Below are positions 21,738 through 32,689 of a stretch of DNA of 64,000 nt, one piece after another. Location of the stretch: contig NC_079205.1 of assembly GCF_026745355.1 (NCBI RefSeq), positions 40,750,785 through 40,814,784 on the forward strand, written 5' to 3'. Source of the stretch: Beta vulgaris subsp. vulgaris. Taxonomy: Eukaryota > Streptophyta > Magnoliopsida > Caryophyllales > Amaranthaceae. The first letter of the stretch is position 1, and every line of letters starts with the position of its first letter. Both the position numbers and the translations under genes were made by a program. The notes beneath the pieces were generated by a model. That model was given only the letters and a program-made list of their open reading frames with translations, did not search any database and was not told the origin of the DNA.

Positions 21738-22345
21738 ATGGACGAAAATTTTGAGTCAAACGAATTTCAATATGATGTATGTTGTTCATTTTTTTCTTCA
21801 TTATGCATTGTCGGGCGATTATTATGCATTGATTTGCCTTGTTTCGTGCAATTTACACGAACCCGATTAGTCCGTTTCGTGCAGATTGAATGAAACAGTT
21901 TATTTCTGTTTCGTGTAATCTGCACGAAACAATCTATTCTGTTTCATATGTATAGCACGAAGCAGTATCTTCTATATCATGGTGGTCGCACGAAGCAGTA
22001 TCTTATTTCATGATGGTCGCACGAAGCAGATATAGATGTTTGGTCCAAACTTTATGAAACAACTAAATCTGTTTCGTACGTGCAATTAATTTACAAAAAT
22101 GTTGATGAAAAATTGATGATATTTATCAAATTTAGAAAATTGATGTATAAATAATTTTTTGTGTTTGTGATTGATGATTGTATAATTAATGATTGATGAT
22201 GTTTATCAACTTTATGATAACATTTATTTTTTGTTGTTTTTATAAAGTGTCATGATGATGTCCATGTAGAAGAGGTTGATGAAAATACACCTGATTGTAG
22301 TGAATTTTTCACCACTACAACTATATTTCCCACTCGGAAAGCATG
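21738..22345 (+). pseudogene. Possible FAR1/MULE-type N-terminal remnant with intron
   Basis: An ATG at 21738 starts MDENFESNEFQYD, followed by a donor-like GTATGT. After ~470 bp an acceptor-like AAAG leads to CHDDVHVEEVDENTPD and FTTTTIFPTRKAC. This resembles the acidic N-terminus and the x-F-x-TR-x-A start of FAR1-like/MULE-derived proteins, truncated at 22345 by an LTR fragment. Identity is tentative. The presumed intron contains the repeated TTTCGTGCA motif. Confidence 0.3.
21840..22080. repeat. Interspersed TTTCGTGCA / TGCACGAAA motif array
   Basis: About nine copies of GTTTCGTGCA, TGCACGAAAC or close variants (GCACGAAGCAG) in both orientations over 240 bp, at irregular 15-40 bp spacing. 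Neighbouring opposite copies could pair as small stems. Confidence 0.6.
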
Positions 22346-22349
22346 TCGT

Positions 22350-22777
22350 GATTGCAGGTTGAAGTAAAGTTATTGAGCTTTCGGCTCATTTTTGTTTTCT
22401 TTTGTTTTGTGTTTTCTCTCTGTAAATTGCAGGTTGGTGTTGGCATCTTAGAGTGGATCAAAGTGAGAGTTTCGTTATTAAGTTGTAATTAGATTAATGA
22501 TTCAAAAGTTTTATCTAATGTATGAAATTGTTAATATTTAAGTGCTTGTTTTAGAATAAAGGCTTCTATTGTTTTCGAGGATCGAGTATTTTGTTTTGTA
22601 ATCTGATATTTAACTTTGAGGTTATTATGTTGTGGGCCCTGACCCACAAGTCCACGATCGTGTAAAAGGTTGTGTTTTCACTGCAAATAAATATATAATT
22701 CGAGGTTTATTAAGTGTTGATTGAGATTTGTGAATGCTAAGTATGATTAGCTAGCATCTCGGAAGTGCGTATTGTTA
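22350..22777 (+). repeat. 3' end fragment of a gypsy LTR (family of 31639-44500)
   Basis: TGAAGTAAAGTTATTGAGC, TTTTGTTTTGTGTTTTCT, GTGGGCCCTGACCCACA and CTCGGAAGTGCG occur in the same order as at 44108-44500. It is a diverged copy of that LTR's end, with terminal ATTGTTAC in place of CTGTTACA. Confidence 0.7.
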
Positions 22778-22778
22778 C

Positions 22779-22938
22779 ATGTTTACTATGAATAAGGAAG
22801 AAACAATAAAATAGATGTTTACTCGTTTTACTTTAATCACTAATGAACTGCGTTCTCTAGGCAAAACCTATTCTTATGAGGATTTGGTAAGAAAGTTTGA
22901 AAAAGTTTGACAAGTCGTTGGCTTCCTAAAATAACTGC
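22779..22938 (+). pseudogene. Ty1/copia gag fragment
   Basis: A short plus-strand stretch reads NKEETIK, stop, MFTRFTLITNELRSLGK, then SYEDLVRKFEKV before a stop. MFTRFT..I..EL.SLGK is typical of Sirevirus/Tork copia gag, and the complete copia element at 32690 has MFTRFTNII at the equivalent place. It is cut on the left by an LTR end and on the right by a MITE. Confidence 0.7.
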
Positions 22939-23062
22939 TACTCCCTCCGTCCCAAAATACTCTTTACACTTTCCTTTTTTATCTGTCTCAGAATACTCTT
23001 TATATTTCTATTTTGGGATTTGACCCATTATTATTTTAATCATTCTACCTTTTAACTATTGG
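22939..23062. mobile_element. Left half of a mariner-type MITE
   Basis: TACTCCCTCCGTCCCAAAAT begins a Stowaway-like terminus with a preceding gag fragment. The element is cut at 23063 by a reversed gypsy LTR, and no right half was found. Confidence 0.65.
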
Positions 23063-25527
23063 TGTAACGCCCCGACATTCATACATCCTTATTAAGTTAA
23101 CTAATCAAGTTTAGCAGCGGAAAACCTTAACTTAGTCGGCACGTTACCGCCGTACTTTCCACTAAGGGAAAATACAAGGCAACATTTACCATTATCTCAC
23201 ATGGACATTACTTAGATTTATCACTCTTTAAAGAAACACTGTAATAATAGACTAATATCCTCTAGAAATTTCGGCAGTCTCCTTTGTAAATTGGACAACC
23301 CAAAATGAGAAAAATACTTGAGAGACCCGTTACAAATAAAACATTCCCAAATCCTTAACTCAACGCTTCCGCGGAGTACAGCTAAAGTGAATCAGGAGCA
23401 ATATTGCTCATCTAACACTAGAAATAAAACTAACTCATTAATATATCTAATACAAAGTGGAACGTCCTCGCCTCAAAAGAAACATAAAATCAACATGGTT
23501 GAACTCTTAGCTCATGATTGCTTCTATCTTGGAAGTGGTGCTCCATAATTCCAACCTGAAACCATTGTAACTAGGGGTGTTCGCGGTTTGGGTTGGTGCA
23601 GTTTGGGATGTAACCCAACCCAAAACGCAAATATACGGTTTGACATTTTTCCAACCCAAACCGCACCGCACTTTTGCCCAAACCAACCCAAACCGAACCG
23701 CGCAAAACGGTTTGGTGCGGTTTGGTTTGCGGTTTAACCATTTTTTCCTCCGCGACATTAATTTTGTTATCTAAGACTAAAAAAAGTTATTACTAAGAGT
23801 CTAAATAGATATGAAGTTGACTTCATAATTAAACATAAATAATAATTTATCAAAAGTGTTAAAGTTATTATTTACCTCAAACTTCTTTTTTTAGTTTTAT
23901 ACTTGTATGCCACCTTGTCAAGTGTATTTAATTTTATTATTTTTTAAAAAATATAAAATTGCGGTTTGCGGTGCGGTTTTGGTTTACAAAATTTTAAACC
24001 CAACCCAAACCGCAAACCGCGGTTTGCTTAAAATCATAACCCAAAGAAAACCAACCCAAACTGCAAAAAAGCGGTTTGGGTTGCGGTTTGGTACGGTCCA
24101 GACCGCACTCTGAACAACCCTAATTGTAACACTGCCACCCACCAAGTGACAGGCCACAGTAGTGACAAAACAAACATTTGACGCATATCAGCACAACACT
24201 GAGTACTAACCCATAAAACATTCTTAACACATGCTTTGGTGTCTACGACTCTCTTGTAATCATCATCATGTTAACATCGTTCATAACCATATTACAGCCA
24301 CATAGCAATATTAACATCAATGTATAACTTAATCCATCTTCATTCATTCGTTCATTCATTCATCTTTTAATTGTCACAACTTCAACACTATAATCAAGCT
24401 TAGCATGAAAGAATCACATAACGATCTTTAATCCTTTCTATAAGTATTTAGTACATTTCATTATGACTTTCATATATCGACTCCTTATCAGGAATTTAAG
24501 ATATCATGATAATGTTCTACAACTTTTGTTGCTTTAGTCTTTTGCTCATAACTCATAACTATACATATAACTTATTATAATCAATACAGTACCTCATATT
24601 GTAGTTTAGTTATGTCCCAATTCTATATAACAGACGAGAGCATGTGTTCAACATATAAAATGGTATCATAAACCATACATTATATGGTAATTGTTCGAAA
24701 ATACTATCAGAAAACGTCATCGTTGAATAGTCTGCTGACAAGGAACATTTGCGTGACCATAGTTCATTGGCGAGTACAAGTTTTGGACATAGTATTAACA
24801 CTCTCATATGACCATTTTGGTCTGTTTCATTCGTATATCACATAATTCCCCCACCTGTAACTTACCCATTTGCAAGTTGAGTTCATAATGCCAAGTCAGC
24901 GGAACCATCAACTTTTACAAACTTGCATGTATTCTTATTTCTAAACAACACCCATAAATCATAATAGATTCATAATTCATATAACCATACTTCATAAACA
25001 TGCTTATTCATAATATTCATGAGAATTCATCGAGTCATATCATCACATAGTCATATCATTATAAAGTCAAATCCACACATTCGAACACATCATTGCACAT
25101 AACATATACGAGCATGCATAATTGCTAGACATGAAAGGTTACACATAACATATACCATTTTTAAACATATACTTTGGGAACCACCCATGATGTCATTGAT
25201 CGAAATCATTATATGCATAAGTCATCACATAACTTTCACTTCATATATCGTTAACATCGTGTGTGAAATCATAACACATAATTACATTCATAATCACATT
25301 GTCATAACATCAGGGTCGTCATACTTCATAGTATCATAATGTATAAGAAGCATCACAATATTTCATATCATATCATAAGCTTTATCCGATCCTTATCTTT
25401 CCATCTTGCTTATTTACATTGGTAACTTGAAAAGTATCACATATAGGGACGTCTCCCTATCACATACAGAAAGGCGGTCACAACATAGGTGACTCTTTCG
25501 GTACCCATATATTATCAGAAAGGCGGT
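23063..25527 (-). repeat. Reversed gypsy LTR fragment interrupted by a hAT MITE
   Basis: On the plus strand it begins TGTAACGCCCCGAC, the reverse complement of an LTR end GGGGCGTTACA; the CGGCGGTAACG-like word near 23146 matches the 3' part of the solo LTR at 16207. Body 24131-25527 is AT-rich with CATCATAA-type words. The other LTR end is missing: at 25528 a copia-type LTR starts. A (CATT)n-like tract lies near 24341-24362. Confidence 0.6.
23572..24122. mobile_element. hAT-type MITE with 8 bp target duplication
   Basis: TAGGGGTGTTC and GAACAACCCTA form the terminal inverted repeats. The 8 bp ATTGTAAC is duplicated exactly at 23564-23571 and 24123-24130. The interior is built of reiterated GGTTTGGGTTGCGGTTTGG and its complement around an AT-rich core. 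No transposase, so non-autonomous. TSD length and TIRs place it in the hAT superfamily. Confidence 0.92.
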
Positions 25528-26965
25528 TGTTGAGTCATGTAGTATTTTGATGATTGTAAACAAATGATGATTATCTAACTAACTTGTGTGTTTTAGATGT
25601 GCATATTACATTAACATGAAATAAGTCATCAAAGGTTGAATATATTATATCATGAAGGTTTTCCAACAAGTGAAATTTCTAAAAGAGTTCTTATAAAGAA
25701 CACAAATAGAGCGGTTCCTAGGTACATCCTATGAGGAACATTGAATATGAAGTTCTGGAGCAGTTCCTGAGTGGGAGCAGCAATATAACGTTTCAGATTT
25801 GAAACAAGAAGTTCCGGAGCAGGAACTATGAGTGCGAAGTTTCTTAAAGAAACTTGCACACCGAAGTTCCAAAGGTGGAGCTATCAACATGCGAGTCTTG
25901 AGTTGGAGCAGCATGGAGCATGAAGGCAGAAAATATGAGTTTATTTTCTAAGGACTCATGTAAGTATGTGGCAACGTGAAAGGTAATGGAACAAGGTCTA
26001 AAGGAACTCGTAAGGGCAAAGGAACTTGTGGAACTTAGAATCAAAAGTATTTAAGAGTCAATAAATCTGATGCATATTATATATAAGAATTTATTTAGAG
26101 TTTGAGAAAATGTCTGAAAGGAACAGACGTGCTAGTCTATTAATCTAAGTTAAAGGAACAAACACTGGTACAATTAAAAACAAAGTTAAGGAATAGACTT
26201 AGAAACAACTTAAGGAACCCCTAATACTTCCTAAGTGGTGCGCCTAACATAATGTGTGCGTCCAACTGATTAATTAGGAGTTCTAGGATAGTTTTGACTA
26301 GATCGACTATTTTAGGGAGTTTGTTATTAGTTTGTTAGGAAAAGATTTAAATTGATTTTCTGATTTAATTAGGATAAATATCAAACCGTTTTAAATCTTA
26401 TCTTTTATATTTTAATTAAAACTAAAAGATTTTGTTTAAAGTTAAATATAATTTCCGTTTTTAAAATGATTTTCTTTTTAAATACAAAAATGATTTTCGG
26501 TTTTAGTTAACTTGTTTATAAAGATATTTTCCTAAAAACTAGTTAAAGAAAATGTTTTAATTACTCCCCAAGAAATCAGTTATCAAGCCTAAACACTACA
26601 AATACACATTTGTAGCTAGTGGTTAGTGGGCTTAGTTAATTATTTTCCAAGTCTTAATTAATTTAAATAGTTTAATTATTCCCCAAGTATTTAAAACCAC
26701 GTAATACTTACTGCTTCTTAGTTTTAAGTTAAGTAGTGGAGGAAGTGGATTAATTACTTCTCAAGGAATATTTAATATAAACTAGTTAATTAATTAAAGT
26801 CATGGACATCATAGGATAATGGATTAAGTAGTGGATAGTTTATGTCTTGCCTAAATTTGTCTATAAATAGGCGCCTAAACCTTAAAATTGTGTCTGACTT
26901 TTATTAGTTACACCAACGTGTGTCTGACTTTTAGGAGTCATACCAACGTGTGTTTGAATAGTATC
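25528..26965 (+). repeat. Truncated Ty1/copia (Sirevirus-like) LTR
   Basis: Starts TGTTGAGTCATGTAGTATTT, closely like the TGTTGAACCC...TTTTGAT start of the copia element at 43528 (minus strand). GGAAC/GTTCC words recur as there. A TATA-like CTATAAATAGG lies at ~26862, followed by ~32 bp tandem units GTGTCTGACTTTT...CACCAAC (26890-26960). It is cut at 26966 by a reversed gypsy LTR. No internal region remains. Confidence 0.6.
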
Positions 26966-28189
26966 TGTAACAGCCCCGTCCTAGCTTATGTTAAATATTA
27001 ATTAAAAACTATACTTTCTAGCAATAGTGGAAGCATGAGCTTAATCAAACGTTACGGAGGCTGTCACCTGCTGGAGTCAACCCATTAATATGGCTGGATT
27101 GACTCTACAAGCTACACTTAAATCAAACATTCATCACACATGAAAATTAATTTAGTTATTACAAACCCAAAGTAAGATTTTAATCATAAGTTTAAACAGT
27201 ATTCATAAACAGAAGTAAATCTCAAAAGGTGATCATGTTCAAGCTTGCATCTGCTATGATAGTTGGGACATGACTTCATATTCGCTCTTCCCTCAGATTA
27301 CCTTAGTTTGCTAGTTCCTGCACAAAAATCTGCCCCCACCAGGACAGGTTCATAGAACAAAAAGAAGAAAGAAAAATCAGCTTACGCTGGTAAACATATC
27401 AACTCAAAGATAATTATGGTGGCTGAGAATAAAATGTATTCACAATCCAAATTACTTTGCAAAATCCATGTTTTAAAAAAAAAACCACCATCTCATCTTG
27501 AATTTCCACAATTTATTGTTTAAAAGATAATCACCAACTTCTCAATACACACACAAAGTCAAAACGGTTTTCTAGTTATGCGTAAGAAGAAGAGTTCACA
27601 CATTGAGGTGCACCTAAGTGCAAACCTCCACACAATTCGGAGTTAAACTCCTACTTTTACTCGCTTGCAAGCTTAAATAGGACATATCCTTACACATATA
27701 CACACATTCCTCTTCTATACGCAAAAAGAGTTCAAAACCATTTATCACAATTTCGAAACAAGTCACCAATGTTCGGTAATTGATAGAAAACTGTTAATTA
27801 CTTCAACAAGAATGGTTGAAGATGGTTATGACAGTAGTTAAGTGATAATTTGAGGTGCAATATATCATATCAAAATCAAGAGTTGCTCATCTAATCCCTT
27901 TTGTAAAGAACTTAAGTTATGTTAAGGAAAAAGGATGTTTTTTCGGAAGCAAGGATGTACTTAGCTTGAATCTCAATTGAACATTAACTTAATAAGTGGA
28001 GTTCTTCAACCTTAAACCTACTGGAAATCTCCTCATTTGTAAAGAAAATTATTTATCCAACTTCTCACGCAAAACTAAAATACATTCGTGTCTAAAATGC
28101 GGTTTTTTAAGGTGAAATTCTTCTACTTTGGTATGTCATTAAATAAGAAAGATCTTTAAACAAGTCCTAATACTAAAATACAGTAGCTT
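26966..28189 (-). repeat. Partial gypsy LTR, family T, reversed
   Basis: TGTAACAGCCCCGTCCTAGC... is the reverse complement of the LTR 3' end; it aligns with the plus LTR's 30412-31634 and with the reversed LTR starting at 53482. It breaks off at ~28189 inside ACAGTAGCTT, where plus-strand pol begins. ('Family T' is my label for the Tekay-like gypsy of this window.). Confidence 0.85.
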
Positions 28190-28911
28190 TGATATGTTGC
28201 GAGCTTGTGTTTTGGAATTCCAAGGGTCTTGGGAAGATCATTTAGCTTTGATAGAATTCTCTTATAACAATAGTCATCAAGCCCCAATAGGAATGGCTCC
28301 ATATGAAGCCCTGAATGGTCGGAAGTGCCGAACGCCGATTTGTTGGGAAGATTTAAGGAATAGAGTACCTGTAGGACCAAAGTTGGTTCAAGAGACTATG
28401 GATCAACTTCGAATAATCCGGGAAAAGATGAAAATCGCTCAGGATCGTTAGAAGAAATATGCAGACGTAAGAAGGAGGAAACTGGAATTTGAAGTCGGAG
28501 ATAAAGTTTTCCTTAAAGTTTCCCCTACCAAAGGCATAAAGAGATTCGGGATTCGAGGCAAACTTAGTCCGAAGTTCATTGGACCTTATGAAATCTTGAA
28601 AAGAGTTGGTGAGGTAGCTTATGAAATTGCGTTGCCAACTGAACTGTCTCGCATCCATAATGTGTTCCATGTTATCACAGCTTCGGAAATATGTGCACGA
28701 TCCTTCCCATGTGTTATCTCATGAACCATTGCAACTTGATGAGACTCTTAGTTATGAAGAAAGACCGATCAGAATATTGGACCGACGCGAAAAGGTTCCA
28801 CGGAATCAAGTCATACCATTGGTCAAAGTATTGTGGTCCAGTCAGGATTCGGAGGAGGCTACGTGGGAAAAAGAAACTGATATGAAGCACCGCTATCCGC
28901 AACTTTTCTAA
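28190..28911 (+). pseudogene. Family T integrase C-terminal fragment
   Basis: Starts inside the integrase core (MLRACVLEFQGSWEDHLALI, YNNSHQAPIGMAPYEALNG) and runs through the GPY/F region to the chromodomain-like end SEEATWEKETDMKHRYPQLF. A TAG stop replaces a Gln codon near 28449 and an extra T near 28675 shifts the frame. Compared with the copies at 57459 and 56199 it is otherwise very similar. Confidence 0.85.
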
Positions 28912-28918
28912 GGTACGG

Positions 28919-28956
28919 CTTAAGTTTCGGGACGAAACTTCTTAAGGGGGGAAGCG
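28919..28956 (+). promoter_or_regulatory. Pre-LTR hairpin and polypurine tract
   Basis: AAGTTTCGGGACGAAACTT is an inverted repeat with a short loop; TTAAGGGGGGAAGCG follows and abuts the LTR. The same arrangement occurs at 56154-56192 (minus) and 58708-58744. Confidence 0.75.
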
Positions 28957-31634
28957 TGTAACAACCAGTAAATAATAAATAATTAATGCACGATTAAGTA
29001 GCTTAACTCAGGAAATTTAAATGTGATCGTACGTAAGTAATACGTATGATAAGTTGTGTGTAAAAATAATTTGTGCTTTTGTGTAATTAGTATTTAGAAG
29101 GAATTATGTAAAGATAATAATATTATCAAGTTATGTGTAAACACTTAGGATCGATATATTATTTTAAGAAGTTGAGTTGTGGAAATTGAGGGCTATTGGG
29201 AGATAGAAATTATGTTCAATTATTAAGCAAATTAACGGTTACGCTTAATAGAATAGACTTTAGAATTTCATTTAGGGTATGAGGTTAGGTATATCAAGTA
29301 AATTTTATGTTGAGGATGTTAGAGTATAATAAGAGCAATTGTGGGGTCTTAGAACACTAACATATGGTATATTATAAGATTTGGAGTCATATTAAGACAA
29401 ATGAGAAGAGCTGGAAAATTCAGAAATACACCAAGTGGAATGGAACCACATTAACCAAACCAAATGGGTCTAACAAGTCTGAAGTAATACACCCATACCT
29501 TTCCCACATATACCCTCACATCCTACATAAGTTTCATCACCAAACACAAACAAATTTCCTCTGCCCAAAACCTTTCTCTCTCCCTCTTCCCACTCGCCAG
29601 TTCTGGCGGTAAGAACCAGAGGTGGTTCTTAGCTTCGTTTCTTGGATTTTTGCCTCTTAACCTATGCATGCAAAGCCTGATTATTATTCACTACATATAG
29701 GAGCATATTGGGAAGCAAAAATATCACCATTTCATGGCCAAGAAGTTCAAGAAAAAGAACCATCTTCTTCAACCAGAAAAACAGTAGGTATGTTGATTTG
29801 TTTGGGTAAATTGAAGTACTTTCCTTAAGTCAATCCTTATGAATTTTTGTGTGGATATAAATAGGTGTTTAAGGATTCCAAAGAAGTAAAAATCTCGTCC
29901 AAAGGAGAAGGAGAAGTCGGATTATTGCTGCTAGAAGTGAAGGTACACATAAAACAGCTCCATTTGGAAACCTAGTTTATACAAAATTTGGTAAAATCAT
30001 TGAGAACGATTTTAAGGATGATTTTCTTGGTTTTAGGTGATTAATACCTAATGTATATTAGTATTTGATAAGGATTAATCATTGAATATTCAAAAATCAA
30101 GTGGAAAAGCATGTTCTTTCACTACATTATAACTAGTTATGTGATTTTTGTTGTTTTTTCATGAACTTTTGTGTGTGATTGGGAATTGAATTGTTTTGTA
30201 ATGAAGTTGGTTGATGGAACAGTAGTTTAAGTGATTATTAAGAGGTTGCATGTGTAGGTATCATGATTTTAAGAACATCCTTAATTGATAGTTGATTTTT
30301 ACACTAAAAAGGTGACTAAACTACCCTAGTTTTCCATGTTTTTATGAAGTTATGCTTAGCAAATGATAAGTGGAAGTTTTAAAGGATTATCTTAAAAGTT
30401 TTTATCACTAAGCTACTGTATTTTAGTATTAGGACTTGTTTAAAGATCTTTCTTATTTAATGACATACCAAAGTAGAAGAATTTCACCTTAAAAAAACCG
30501 CATTTTAGACACGAATGTATTTTAGTTTTGCGTGAGAAGTTGGATAAATAATTTTCTGTACAAATGAGAAGATTTCCAGTAGGTTTAAGGTTGAAGAACT
30601 CCACTTATTAAGTTAATGTTTAATTGAGATTCAAGCTAAGTACATCCTTGCTTCCGAAAAAACATCCTTTTTCCTTAACATAACTTAAGTTCTTTACAAA
30701 AGGGATTAGATGAGCAACTCTTGATTTTGATATGATATATTGCACCTCAAATTATCACTTAACTACTGTCATAACCATCTTCAACCATTCTTATTAAAGT
30801 AATTAACAGTTTTCTTTCAATCACCGAACATTGGTGACTTGTTTCGAAATTGTGATAAATGGTTTTGAACTCTTTTTGCGTATAGAAGAGGAATGTGTGT
30901 ATATGTGTAATTAAGGACATGTCCTATTTAAGCTTGCAAGCGAGTAAAAGTAGGAGTTTAACTCCGAATTGTGTGGAGGTTTGCACTTAGGTGCACCTCA
31001 ATGTGTGAATTCTTCTTCGTACGCATAACTTAGAAAACCGTTTTGACTTTGTGTGTGTATTGAGAAGTTGGTGATTGTCTTTTAAACACTAAATTGTGGA
31101 AATTCAAGATGAGATGGTGGTTTTTTTTAAAACATGGATTTTGCAAAGTAATTTGGATTGTGAATACATTTTATTCTCAGCCACCATAATTATCTTTGAG
31201 TTGATATGTGTACCAGTGTAAGCTGATTTTTCTTTCTTCTTTTTGTTCTATGAACCTGTCCTGGTGGGGCAGATTTTTGTGCAGGAACTAGCAAACTAAG
31301 GTATCTGAGGGAAGAGCGAATATGAAGTCATGTCAAACTATCATAGCAGATGCAAGCTTGAACATGATCACCTTTTGAGATTTACTTCTGTTTATGAATA
31401 CTGTTTAAACTTATTATTAAATCCTTATTTTGGGTTTGTAATAACTAAATTAATTTTCATGTGTGATGAATGTTTGATTTAAGAGTAGCTCGTAGAGTCA
31501 ATCCAGCCATATTAATGGGTTGACTCCAGCAGGTGACAGCCTCCGTAACGTTTGATTAAGCTCATGCTTCCACTATTGCTAGAAAGTATAGTTTTTAATT
31601 AATATTTAACATAAGCTAGGACGGGGCTGTTACA
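28957..31634 (+). repeat. Complete family T LTR (2.68 kb), plus
   Basis: Begins TGTAACAACCAG and ends GGGGCTGTTACA. Preceded by integrase end and PPT, so it was a 3' LTR. After 31634 only AGTA precedes the next element instead of the usual primer-binding site. Contains an 82-codon open frame (29364-29612) that recurs in the other complete copies but has no recognisable domain. Confidence 0.88.
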
Positions 31635-31638
31635 AGTA

Positions 31639-32689
31639 TGTAACAGCCCAAATATCTTAAGCAGGTTTAAATAAAAGTTAGTTAATTGATCTAAATTAAT
31701 TATGATATTTTAGATGTATTTTGTTAGACAAATTGAGGTTTTAAAGAGAAAAAGAAAACAACTCTCTCTTTCTTTCCTCCATGCCTCGTGTTAATTGTTG
31801 TCATTGACAACACATTATCAATTCCTTCGTGTCATTTTGTCAAACCGAAAGAAAACCCAAACCCCATTTCTTTTCTCTCTCCCGTGAAACCCAAAACCCC
31901 AACCCCAGCGAAAATCAACCTCTCTCTCTCCTATATTCGCTGCCTTCTCGTCGGAATTCGGTTGCTCGCCGGCGTTCTTGTTGTTCGCCGGAGTCCTCCT
32001 TTCTTGCCGTTCGCGTCGTATCTGTCGGCGATGTTGTTGCTGACTTGCTGCTGTCCTGTTTTTCTCTCTCCTCTACTCTGTTGCTGCAGTATGTGGTTGT
32101 TGTTGTTCCTATTCGTAGCTATTGCAAGTTATTGGGGGAGCTTTAGTTCTAAATTTCTTTGGGAAGGTATAATTTTGAGTATTTTGACTCTTATTTCTTC
32201 AATAGAAATCTGATTTTTATATTTATAATAGTTTGATTACTGAAATTGTTATTGTGTTGGAAAATCAGATTATGAGATTTAAATTGAATTATTTGGGGTT
32301 GTTGATATTAAAGATTGAGACTTTGCTCAATTATTAGATTGAAACTTATATTTTTTTCAAAGTCTATAATCTGAATTTCACTTTTATGTTAAGCTAAAGT
32401 ATGTAATCAGTTATTGATTTGGTTTAAGTAACTATGTAAATGCAGAACATGATTTTGTTAGGTAACCCCTTATGTTAAACTAAATTGTGGGATGGAAAAG
32501 TGAGTTGCTTAATTGTTAAGAGGAATAAGGTTGATTAGAGTTAGTATGTGAGTTGGTTAGAGGAATAGTTGCATATAAGATATTGTGTTTAGTTCATGGA
32601 AAAGTTAATGAATATAGGAAAGTCAATTTATTTTTCTAAATTGTAATAAGATTGGTGATTGATTAACGATATTGTTTCTGAGGCATCTT
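31639..32689 (+). mobile_element. Second gypsy LTR-only element, left part
   Basis: TGTAACAGCCCAAATATC starts an LTR whose other end, CGGAAGTGCGGGCTGTTACA, is at 44481-44500. The copia element 32690-43528 splits it with a 5 bp duplication. Together the two parts make a ~2.0 kb LTR without internal region. A CT-rich leader and CGCCGG-type block (31750-32010) produce open frames I do not take as genes. Outer flanks (AAGTA and GGTGC) do not match. Confidence 0.7.

Noticed and set aside
21840..22080. CRISPR-like array
   Set aside because: Repeats are short, in both orientations and irregularly spaced in a plant genome; no cas genes.
26961..31639. GTATC/AGTAT as target duplication of the second inverted arrangement
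   Set aside because: The flanks are only offset-similar, not an exact 5 bp match next to the LTR ends.
31788..32213. 141- and 105-codon frames near the start of the LTR-only element
   Set aside because: They lie in a CT-rich leader-like part of an LTR, overlap in two frames and resemble no protein.
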